A stretch of 64,000 bases of DNA from CAWGCE01 sp964480915 (lineage in GTDB: Bacteria > Planctomycetota > Planctomycetia > Pirellulales > Pirellulaceae): contig CAYZRS010000006.1 in NCBI GenBank assembly GCA_964480915.1, positions 62,001 through 126,000 of the forward strand. Reading direction: 5' to 3'. The translations under genes and the position numbers were made by a program. The notes under the pieces were generated by a model. The model made no database searches. It worked only from the letters and a program-made list of their open reading frames with translations, and had not been told where the DNA came from. Shown here one piece after another: positions 25,612-33,454 of this stretch. Each line of letters begins with the position of its first letter. Positions within the stretch are counted from its first letter, which is position 1.

Positions 25612-27728
25612 GCAAGCCACAGACTTCGAACCAAACGGGCAACGACGAGTTTCCACCGTTGCTGTCGTTTCAAGATGCGACCTATCTACGGCCCAATCAG
25701 AAGTGGATCTGCGGGCAAGAGTGTGGTGGCTGCGCGCTCGGGCCGACGGCGAAAGGTGATTGCCAGGCGGGTGCCGAATGTCGGCCGCGTCGACACAACG
25801 ATTCTTGGCTCTGTAACCGATCGAAGTTGCAGGGAGGCAAATGCAAAGAGGGGCCGACGGCCGATGGCGAATGCTGTCGGAAAGTCACCTCCTGTGTGCC
25901 CCGCTTGGAGGCTCGTCAAAAGCGTTACCAATTCACCTTTTGGTGCGTCGCAGCGATGATCGGCGCTGGGGCGTTGATGCTTAGCTCCGACCGCAGAAAC
26001 GAATTTATCGTCCCCGGAGCATTAACTCAGCAGCATGCCGAGTTTTTTCGGGATCATGAATCGAAACGGTGCGCCGAATGCCACGGCACGGCCACTGCAG
26101 GATTGCCCGCTTGGACACTGGCAGCCATTTCGCCCAAGCAAGCGGTGGGCAAAACGCAGCCAGAGCTTTGCATGGAATGTCACGACAAGACAATATCTGC
26201 CGCTACGGCGCTGGCCGCCCATTCGCTGCCGGTTGGTCGATTGAATGATCTTTCGGCCGCCGCCAAACAGAGGTTGGGGGACGGGGCGACGCGGGCGGTG
26301 TTCCAGGCGGAATCCGAAGTCGCCTGTGCCGCCTGTCACGGTGAGCACCATGGCGCCAATTTCGATCTGACCGCGATGTCAAATGCGCAGTGTGCTACCT
26401 GTCACCAAGATCAATTCACATCGTTCGGTGATGCGCATCCAGGATTTGGTGATTGGCCCTACGAACGTCGGACGCGCATCGCGTTCGATCATGTGGCCCA
26501 TCAAGCCAAGTATTTTCCTGAATCCAACCAAGGAGAGTTCGATTGCGCGATGTGCCACGAGCAGGGAGGGCCGACGGGGATTGTCAGCGTCAACAGTTTT
26601 GAGAAAGCGTGCGCCAGCTGCCACGATAAAAAGATCGAGCAAGGGAACGCTGCTGGCCTCGCGGTGCTGGCCTTGCCCATGCTCGATTTAGAGGCGATGC
26701 AGCAGCAAGGTCTCGCGGTCGGTCAATGGCCCGAGAATGCGAGCGGTTCGTTTGATGGTGGAATTGCACCGATGATGCGTTTGTTGCTCGGTAGCGATCG
26801 CCGCGCGTGGGCGGCGTTGGAGCAATTCGGTCCCGATTTCGATTTCTTGGACATTGATGTCGAGAATGTGGACGAGTTGGAGGCGGCTCACGATATCGCT
26901 TGGGGAATTAAGCAACTTGTTTACGACTTGGCGAGGGACGCGAAGCAGACCTTTCGGCAACGTTTGGAGCGTTCTTTGCACGCTGCCGTTTCTGTCGAGC
27001 AAGCCGAAGCGCTATCGGCTCAGCTCTCGCCGGAACTGATCTCTGAGCTCCAGCGACAGTGGTTTCCCAAGCTGATGGAAGAGGTGCCTAACTATCGCCA
27101 GCAAAAAGGGCTGCCGGCCGATGGGCTCGAGGGTGCGGCAATGACTGACGGGGATATCATGATTGGCAACTTGCCCGTCGGTTCACGATTAGGAAGTGCG
27201 GGCGGCGATTGGGTTCGCGACGATGAGACCTGCGAACTGAAAATGCAGCCCCGAAATCATGCTTCCGCCTTTCTGCATTCTTGGATCGAGCTCTTGGGAA
27301 GCAACTCGCAGCGTGTGTTGCCAGAAACCAGCTGGCCCCTCCGGTCGCTTATGTTGAAACAGACCGGGCTGGGACAATGCGTGACTTGCCACAGCGTCGA
27401 TCAAAAGGATGAAAATCATTTCGTTGTGAATTGGGCACATGATGAGCAGTCGTCGCGTTCTCTAACGAAGTTTGCACACGGTCCCCACCTTCTGCAGCCG
27501 GGCCTTGAGAGTTGCACGAGCTGCCACGAGCTCGCACCGTCGCAACGCGTGATGGCCAACTACGACGGATATGACCCGACGAGCTGTGTCAGCAATTTTG
27601 CCCCCATGTCACAGCAAGCGTGCGCACGCTGCCACCATCCTGAGGGTGCGGGTGACTCGTGTCTCAAATGTCACGACTACCATGCGAAAGAGCATCTTTC
27701 GCCCCTTTCAGCCGTTCTAAGTCGCTGA
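25608..27728 (+). CDS. Decahaem cytochrome c with cysteine-rich N-terminus
   Basis: The ATG at 25608 overlaps the preceding stop (ATGA), giving 706 residues. An open frame to 25515 runs through the previous gene and is ignored. There are ten CxxCH sites: CAECH, CMECH, CAACH, CATCH, CAMCH and CASCH in the first half, then CVTCH, CTSCH, CARCH and CLKCH near the end, separated by about 200 residues without haem. Before the single membrane helix (about 109-125) lies a cytoplasmic-side region with 12 cysteines, including two GPTA[KD]G-C segments, perhaps a metal or Fe-S site. The layout suggests an anchored periplasmic haem wire joined across the membrane to a cytoplasmic metal centre. Last gene of the redox cluster. 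Confidence 0.9.
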   Translation: MSKPQTSNQTGNDEFPPLLSFQDATYLRPNQKWICGQECGGCALGPTAKGDCQAGAECRPRRHNDSWLCNRSKLQGGKCKEGPTADGECCRKVTSCVPRLEARQKRYQFTFWCVAAMIGAGALMLSSDRRNEFIVPGALTQQHAEFFRDHESKRCAECHGTATAGLPAWTLAAISPKQAVGKTQPELCMECHDKTISAATALAAHSLPVGRLNDLSAAAKQRLGDGATRAVFQAESEVACAACHGEHHGANFDLTAMSNAQCATCHQDQFTSFGDAHPGFGDWPYERRTRIAFDHVAHQAKYFPESNQGEFDCAMCHEQGGPTGIVSVNSFEKACASCHDKKIEQGNAAGLAVLALPMLDLEAMQQQGLAVGQWPENASGSFDGGIAPMMRLLLGSDRRAWAALEQFGPDFDFLDIDVENVDELEAAHDIAWGIKQLVYDLARDAKQTFRQRLERSLHAAVSVEQAEALSAQLSPELISELQRQWFPKLMEEVPNYRQQKGLPADGLEGAAMTDGDIMIGNLPVGSRLGSAGGDWVRDDETCELKMQPRNHASAFLHSWIELLGSNSQRVLPETSWPLRSLMLKQTGLGQCVTCHSVDQKDENHFVVNWAHDEQSSRSLTKFAHGPHLLQPGLESCTSCHELAPSQRVMANYDGYDPTSCVSNFAPMSQQACARCHHPEGAGDSCLKCHDYHAKEHLSPLSAVLSR

Positions 27729-27822
27729 GAAATCGCACCGTTTGCCAAAAAAGCTGTGACACCGAGCTTTCGCTGCGGGGGCAAAAACACTCATTTTTCT
27801 GGCGCAATGTTCGCTATGGAGT

Positions 27823-27844
27823 CCTCAATTGTGAATAATTGAGG
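27823..27844. repeat. Inverted repeat upstream of the lamin-tail protein gene
   Basis: CCTCAATT and AATTGAGG form a perfect 8-bp inverted repeat around a six-base loop, about 80 bases before the next gene. It could be an operator or a weak terminator for the redox cluster; there is no clear T run. Confidence 0.4.
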
Positions 27845-27925
27845 TGGTTCGTTGACCCATCGAGTTAGACTGGTAGATTCCATCCTTGGGCAAGGAATGA
27901 CTGAATCATGCAAAGGAGCTAATGA

Positions 27926-29674
27926 ATGCAATCCCTGAGTAAACTGGCCGCGGCCGTGGCGATCTCACTCGTTTCGGCAACTGCCTATGGGCAGTTACAA
28001 ATCACAGAACTCATTTCGGATTCATTGAGTCCGGAGCCACGTTGGGAATGGGTCGAAGTCCGTAATGCCGGTGGAACGGCGCTCGACTTGAACGGCTATG
28101 TCTTTGACGACATCAATGGCAATATCTTGGGAGGTCCGAACATCAATAGTTCGGATGGTCCCACCATGGTTCCGGCTGGCGGCGTCGCCGTACTCTACAA
28201 CGGTTCGCAGTTCGACAACGACCCTCAAATCTATCGCGACGCTTGGCAACTCTCGGCGTCGGTCCCGATGATCGCCGTTTCTGCCGCACCCTCTTTAAAC
28301 AATGGGGCCGATCACCTTGGTTTCTGGTCATCCTATACCGCGTATGAAATGGATTCGGTCGACGACGGCATGGGAACGTTGATCAGAAACGGTTTCGCGA
28401 ACACCGTCGCCGATTTTGATTACGGTACGGCACCAGGTGCGGGAGCAGGCATTTCGCAATACTGGCTCGGGACTGGCAGCTATCAGGATGGAGCCAATTG
28501 GGCGACGAGTCAGGCTGGTGTTGATGGTGCCACGACAAGCATTGAAATTTCCGTGGTCGATGCCGTGAACAGCATTGCTGATGTGGGGAATCCGGGCATT
28601 GTTCCGGCTGGTCCTCAGGCCGCAGGTTTGATCATTTCCGAAATCATGTACAACCCGCGTTCCCCAGAAGCAGACTGGGAGTGGATCGAAGTCGTTAACA
28701 ACACAGGCGGTAACATTGACTTCGGTGCCAACGGCTATTTTCTTGATGATCTCAACGGGACTCTAGCAGGCCCGAACGTGGCTAGTGGATCGATTGCTGA
28801 TGGTCAGGTCGCGGTGCTATTCAACGATGAGGTGGCTCCGGCAGATTTCGCCACCGCTTGGGGTGCCGGTCTGAACGCAATCCCCGTTTCCGATTGGGGT
28901 ACATTGCTGAACAACGGCGGCGACACCATTGGTCTTTGGAGCGACGCGGCAGCCTATGCAGCGGACGACCGAGCGAATCTCGATTTCGATGGTGCGGAAG
29001 TCTTCGTGACTTATGACGATGATGGTACGGTCTGGGTCCAAGACGATGGCAACGGATCGATTTCTCTCACGGATCTCACCGATGCGGCCACGCCCGCTAA
29101 TTGGGCCTTGAGTGCTCCAGGGGATGCGCTCTCTTCCTTCAATGCCTCACCCGTTGGTGGCATCGTCATCGAACATTTGGGTGGTGACGTGGGTAGCCCG
29201 GGTTCTTTTGGCGCAGTTTCGACACCGACGGGCGACTTCGATGGCAATGGCGTGTATGAGTGTGCCGATGTCGACGGATTGGTGAGCGAAATTGCGGCCG
29301 GCACAAACAACTTGGCTTTCGACCTGACGGGCGATGGTGCTGTGGATGATGCCGACCTGACGGCATGGTTGGCCGAAGCCGGTTCGACGGGCGGACTCAC
29401 GGCGTCGGGCAATCCCGTCTTGCCGGGCGACGCGAATCTGGATGGGAGCGTCAACGGCCAAGACTTCGTGGTCTGGAACGCGTCCAAGTTTACCGCCACC
29501 GCAGCCTGGTGCAGCGGCGATTTCAATGCCGACGGCAGCGTCGACGGTCAGGATTTTGTGATCTGGAACTCGAACAAATTCATGACGGCCGATGCGGCAG
29601 CGGTGCCCGAACCATCCTCGCCATGGGCGTTGCTGGTTGGTGTGTTCGGACTCTGGCAGATTCGTCGCAAATAG
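27926..29674 (+). CDS. Exported lamin-tail/dockerin-like protein with PEP-CTERM tail
   Basis: Signal peptide at about residues 1-22 (cleaved after ATAYG), two lamin-tail-type beta domains (ITELISDSLSPEPRWEWVEV and LIISEIMYNPRSPEADWEWI mark their starts), then dockerin-type calcium loops (DFDGNGVYECADVDG, DLTGDGAVDDADL, DANLDGSVNGQDF, DFNADGSVDGQDF), and a C-terminal PEP-CTERM sorting signal: VPEPSS, a hydrophobic span and RRK. PEP-CTERM proteins are sorted to the envelope by exosortase; none is encoded here. An excellent ribosome site, AAGGAG, lies seven bases before the ATG. A terminator follows. A paralogue is next. Probable cell-surface or matrix protein. Confidence 0.85.
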   Translation: MQSLSKLAAAVAISLVSATAYGQLQITELISDSLSPEPRWEWVEVRNAGGTALDLNGYVFDDINGNILGGPNINSSDGPTMVPAGGVAVLYNGSQFDNDPQIYRDAWQLSASVPMIAVSAAPSLNNGADHLGFWSSYTAYEMDSVDDGMGTLIRNGFANTVADFDYGTAPGAGAGISQYWLGTGSYQDGANWATSQAGVDGATTSIEISVVDAVNSIADVGNPGIVPAGPQAAGLIISEIMYNPRSPEADWEWIEVVNNTGGNIDFGANGYFLDDLNGTLAGPNVASGSIADGQVAVLFNDEVAPADFATAWGAGLNAIPVSDWGTLLNNGGDTIGLWSDAAAYAADDRANLDFDGAEVFVTYDDDGTVWVQDDGNGSISLTDLTDAATPANWALSAPGDALSSFNASPVGGIVIEHLGGDVGSPGSFGAVSTPTGDFDGNGVYECADVDGLVSEIAAGTNNLAFDLTGDGAVDDADLTAWLAEAGSTGGLTASGNPVLPGDANLDGSVNGQDFVVWNASKFTATAAWCSGDFNADGSVDGQDFVIWNSNKFMTADAAAVPEPSSPWALLVGVFGLWQIRRK

Positions 29675-29702
29675 CTTTCCAGCCTCTATTTAGGATGTTT
29701 TC

Positions 29703-29738
29703 GAGAGCCTGGCCGCCAAGCGGTCAGGCTCTCTTTTT
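29703..29738 (+). terminator. Rho-independent terminator between the two PEP-CTERM genes
   Basis: AGAGCCTG and CCGC pair with GCGG and CAGGCTCT around a three-base loop (13-bp stem with one G-T pair), followed by five T. It lies 29 bases after the stop and separates the two paralogous genes. Confidence 0.88.
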
Positions 29739-29822
29739 GGCTGGGGCGCGCATCGTCCGTGACTTTGTTACCCCCCGAAGGTATTATGGTAGGGCTTAAG
29801 AAATCCTATCGGGGAACTAGAC

Positions 29823-31007
29823 TTGATTTCATGCGCAGCCAACGGTCGCAGACTAGTGGTGACATTGCTGATGGCAGTTTCCGCTCAGTGTGCATGGGGA
29901 ATCTCGATCAACGAGATCCGGATCGATCAATTTGGCGGAAACGATCCTGATGAGTATTTCGAGCTCGAAGGGAGTCCGGGGGAATCTCTGGATGGTCTCT
30001 CCTATCTAGTGATTGGCGATCCGTCTGGAACGGGAAGCGGTGTCATCGAGCAGATCATCAGTCTCGACGGTCGCTTCATTGGGGACGACGGATTCTTTCT
30101 TGCGACGAAATCAACGTTTGGCGCTCCCGGCACCGCCTTCGAGGGAATCGTCACCGACATGACGGTTAATCTGAATTTTGAGAATTCGGACAACGTCACC
30201 CACCTGTTGGTCAACGGTCTTGATGAGATGACGGTCAATGGTGAAAACCTTGACCTTGATGACAATGGGACACTCGACGTCACTCCGTGGAGCGGCGTCA
30301 TTGACGCGATCGGTTTGGTGGAAAGTCCTGATCTCTCTGCGGCCGGTTCCGAATGGTATTACGGCGCTCATTTGGGATTTGTTGACATCGGTCCTGATAT
30401 GGCGGGCGGCTTTGCCTTCGTGCCAGGGCATGTCTACCGCGAAAATAACGGTGGTAGTCAGTTTGTGATTGGCGAGTTTAGTCTCGATGTTTCTGATCCC
30501 AATATCACGATTGACGATACGCCAGGCAGTTCGAACAGTGGTGGCAATTCGGGCACCGACGGAGACTTCGACAACAATGGCGTCTATGAGTGCCTCGACG
30601 TTGATTCACTGGTGGCCGAAATCGTCGCGGCGACGAACAATTCGGACTTTGATCTCAACGGTGATGGAACGGTTGACGACAACGACTTGGCGGCTTGGTT
30701 GGCAGAAGCGGGCTCGACCGGCGGTCTGACGGCATCTGGCAATCCCGTCTTGCCGGGCGATGCCAATCTGGATGGGAGCGTCAACGGCCAGGATTTCGTC
30801 GCTTGGAACACTCATAAATTTACATCGGTGCCGTCTTGGTGCAGCGGGGACTTCAACGCGGATGGCGAAGTGAACGGCCCCGATTTCGTGATTTGGAATA
30901 ACCACAAATTCCAAACGGCCGATGCTCGTGCGATCGTGCCCGAGCCGTGTGGCTTGCTCTTGGTCGGAATGGGCCTCTGCGTCCTGGGGATTGGTCGACG
31001 ACAGTGA
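29823..31007 (+). CDS. Second lamin-tail-like/dockerin-like protein with PEP-CTERM tail
   Basis: Architecture like the preceding gene, but with one N-terminal beta domain (INEIRIDQFGGNDPDEYFEL). The C-terminal half is almost the same: DFDNNGVYECLDVDS, DLNGDGTVDDNDL, a shared AGSTGGLTASGNPVLPGDAN segment, DFNADGEVNGPDF, then VPEPCG, a hydrophobic span and GRRQ. The start is not an ATG: an in-frame stop lies at 29790 and the first plausible codon is TTG at 29823, with GGGGA eight bases upstream and a signal peptide after it (LVVTLLMAVSAQCAWG). Probably a tandem duplicate, or a gene kept similar by conversion. Envelope-located by the same sorting route. Confidence 0.82.
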   Translation: MISCAANGRRLVVTLLMAVSAQCAWGISINEIRIDQFGGNDPDEYFELEGSPGESLDGLSYLVIGDPSGTGSGVIEQIISLDGRFIGDDGFFLATKSTFGAPGTAFEGIVTDMTVNLNFENSDNVTHLLVNGLDEMTVNGENLDLDDNGTLDVTPWSGVIDAIGLVESPDLSAAGSEWYYGAHLGFVDIGPDMAGGFAFVPGHVYRENNGGSQFVIGEFSLDVSDPNITIDDTPGSSNSGGNSGTDGDFDNNGVYECLDVDSLVAEIVAATNNSDFDLNGDGTVDDNDLAAWLAEAGSTGGLTASGNPVLPGDANLDGSVNGQDFVAWNTHKFTSVPSWCSGDFNADGEVNGPDFVIWNNHKFQTADARAIVPEPCGLLLVGMGLCVLGIGRRQ

Positions 31008-31141
31008 ACAGCGACGCCTACAGGCGAACGAATCATTCATCTGTGCTGCACCAGCGCGTTATTGTCGCTACGATCCGCAATCTTTCCGTAGGTATCAAGG
31101 TTTGCCGCGGTAAGGTCGTTATTACTTAAGCGACGCTTACC

Positions 31142-32827
31142 GTGAGCGCGGCGAGATCCCTTGTAAACCATGAATCCATGCAAAACCCCACCGCCTTATT
31201 CGCCGAGCTAGGATTCGCCGTTTTTGAACGCGTCGCGGACCGAGTCTTCAAGCCGATTGGCAGCCTGCCTTCGTGGTGGGATCAAATTGGCCAGCTGACC
31301 GACAATCTCTTTGTCCCGTCATCCAAACAGGCGTTCTTGCAAAGCTTTTTGGACGATTCGGAAGATCTTTGGAGCCAGACATCGGAAAGTGGTCAGCTCG
31401 GTTCCGCCATTTGGGAACTGAGTCGTGAAGAGCAGCTGCTCTATGTCCAGATCATCGCTCGACGGAGCGATGGAACAAACTTGCTCATTTTTCACAACGT
31501 CGACACGACGGGTGAGGGGCTGCGGGCCCAGCTGCAGGCCGGTCGCGATTCTCAATTGGAATTGATGCGCGACATTGCTCGTCGCCAGCAGTTAGAAATC
31601 GAATTGCGAAGTGCTCATCGAGCGTCCGAAAAACTGCACCAGGCAAGAACCGCCTTCCTAGCCAACGTCAGCCATGAATTACGCACACCTCTCACCTCCA
31701 TTTTGGGAATGGTCGAGATGTTGAAGGAAGCAGAGGTTGACGATCAACAGTTGAAGTGTGGAAGTGTCATCGAAAGATCGGCCCACAGTTTGTTGCGGTT
31801 GGTGAACGACGTACTGGATATGTCGAAGTACGATGCGGGAAATGTCGAGTTGGAATGCCAAGAGCTACCACTTGCTCGGCTGATCGAAGAACTTCGCAAT
31901 GACTTCAGTCAGGCGGCAAAACAGAAGGGAATCGAGTTCGTTGCCGAGTTGGACGAATCGTGTCCGCCGTCGATTTGGCAAGACCCACTGCGGCTGCGTC
32001 AGGTTCTCAATAACCTCATCGACAACGCGATTCGGTTCACCGACGCGGGTGTCGTCTCGGTAACGATCGAACCCGACCTGCGACAAGATCGAATGCTCAA
32101 ATGTATCGTTGCCGACACGGGGATGGGGATTCCTCGCGAGAAGCATGAGGTGATCTTTGATTCGTTCACCCAAGTCGACGCCTCCCATACCCGGGAGTAC
32201 GGCGGAACGGGACTGGGGTTGGCGATTGCGAATAAACTTGTGGGGCTCTTAGGTGGCAATCTGCAATTAGAGAGTGTCGTTGGAGAAGGGAGCAAATTTA
32301 CGTTTTATGTTCCCCATCGGGCACCACAATCTGAAAAGGTGACCGTCGATACGTCCGGAGGGAGCCTCGAAGCGGAGGATGGCGACCTCGCGGGAGTGAC
32401 GGTTTTGATCGCCGAAGACAATACGGTCAATCGCCGCTACATTCGCCACGTTGTCGAACGGGCGCAGGCCGACGAGGTGCTGGAAGCAGATAACGGGCAA
32501 CGAGTTCTGGATCTTCTGCGAGACCACGAAGTCGACGTCATTGTGATGGATTGTCAAATGCCAATTTTGGACGGATTGGCTGCGACGGCGATCATTCGGG
32601 CGGCTGAGAATCGGGTTGGCGGCCACATGCCGATCGTCGCAGTCACAGCGCACGCAATGAAACAGGATGTTGACCACTGTTTAGCGGTCGGGATGGACGC
32701 ACATCTTGCGAAGCCGTTCAAGCCAAACGAGCTTCGAATTAAAATTCGCAGTGCGCTAAGAACAAAGGCGGTTTCGGTCGCCGGTTCGCTGGGTGAAGAG
32801 TTACTGAAACAACACAACATAGGTTAG
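31142..32827 (+). CDS. Hybrid histidine kinase with receiver domain
   Basis: A two-component sensor without membrane helices, so it probably senses a cytoplasmic signal. The N-terminal 150 residues have a PAS-like look, followed by a coiled coil, the HisKA domain (phospho-accepting His near residue 177 in NVSHELRTPL), the HATPase domain (NNLIDNAIRF, ADTGMGIP, GGTGLGLAI) and a C-terminal receiver (AEDNTVNRR, phospho-acceptor Asp in MDCQMPILDG, Lys in AKPF). The hybrid layout implies an onward phosphotransfer protein, none of which is adjacent. The start is uncertain: GTG at 31142 or ATG at 31178. It lies 39 bases before the coiled-coil gene, so it may be co-transcribed with the GTPase cluster. 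Confidence 0.9.
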   Translation: MSAARSLVNHESMQNPTALFAELGFAVFERVADRVFKPIGSLPSWWDQIGQLTDNLFVPSSKQAFLQSFLDDSEDLWSQTSESGQLGSAIWELSREEQLLYVQIIARRSDGTNLLIFHNVDTTGEGLRAQLQAGRDSQLELMRDIARRQQLEIELRSAHRASEKLHQARTAFLANVSHELRTPLTSILGMVEMLKEAEVDDQQLKCGSVIERSAHSLLRLVNDVLDMSKYDAGNVELECQELPLARLIEELRNDFSQAAKQKGIEFVAELDESCPPSIWQDPLRLRQVLNNLIDNAIRFTDAGVVSVTIEPDLRQDRMLKCIVADTGMGIPREKHEVIFDSFTQVDASHTREYGGTGLGLAIANKLVGLLGGNLQLESVVGEGSKFTFYVPHRAPQSEKVTVDTSGGSLEAEDGDLAGVTVLIAEDNTVNRRYIRHVVERAQADEVLEADNGQRVLDLLRDHEVDVIVMDCQMPILDGLAATAIIRAAENRVGGHMPIVAVTAHAMKQDVDHCLAVGMDAHLAKPFKPNELRIKIRSALRTKAVSVAGSLGEELLKQHNIG

Positions 32828-32866
32828 CCAAACTTCTCGGCTAAAGATTTAGAAAGGGACGATCGC

Positions 32867-33427
32867 ATGGCGAGCGCCGAAAAAAAGAATGGGCAAGCAG
32901 GAGGCTCGGTAGGAGGAAACTCGAGCCTGTCGCAAGTTCGAGAGATTCTCGTTGGTCCGCGGTTTCGCGAATACGAACGCCGGATTGCGCGACTAACCAA
33001 AAAGGTGTCTAAAGAGATCGAATCGCTCCGTGAAGAGATGACTCAGCAAGGCGAAGAGCTGGAAGAGTTTGTCCGCAACGAAGTGGCGACGCTGCAAGAT
33101 CAGATCAAGAAGGTCGGGACAACTCACGGCGCATCGATCAAAGATCTGCAGAAAGAGACTCGCCAGCTGACTGCCTCGACGGAAAAAAGTTCGACACGTC
33201 TGGAAGACAAACTGACAAAGTCTGCCGAATCCCTCAAACTCCTTGCAACGCAGCAATCTGAAAAAGTGCGCGTCGCGGTCGAAAAACGTTGTGACGGCCT
33301 GCAAGAGACCGTAGAGGCGTTGGAAGAGTTTGTGGAAGGTGCTGAATCGGAACGCGAAGCGTTGGGCCGCACGTTCCAACAATTGGTGCAAACGTTGACC
33401 AGTGATTCCAAGTCTCGTCGCAAGTAA
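32867..33427 (+). CDS. Coiled-coil protein next to an OmpA/GTPase pair
   Basis: The protein has 186 residues. After a flexible Gly/Ser-rich start comes the motif REILVGPRFREYERRIARL, then a long coiled coil rich in Glu, Lys and Gln to the end. No membrane segment, no signal. I have seen this motif in small coiled-coil proteins next to OmpA-type genes in other bacteria, but no function is established. It is followed by the OmpA-family gene after 27 bases, so a shared complex with that protein and the GTPase is likely. A basic tail (SKSRRK) ends it. Confidence 0.78.
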   Translation: MASAEKKNGQAGGSVGGNSSLSQVREILVGPRFREYERRIARLTKKVSKEIESLREEMTQQGEELEEFVRNEVATLQDQIKKVGTTHGASIKDLQKETRQLTASTEKSSTRLEDKLTKSAESLKLLATQQSEKVRVAVEKRCDGLQETVEALEEFVEGAESEREALGRTFQQLVQTLTSDSKSRRK

Positions 33428-33454
33428 TCAGGCCGAAACGTTCGCGATGCATCG

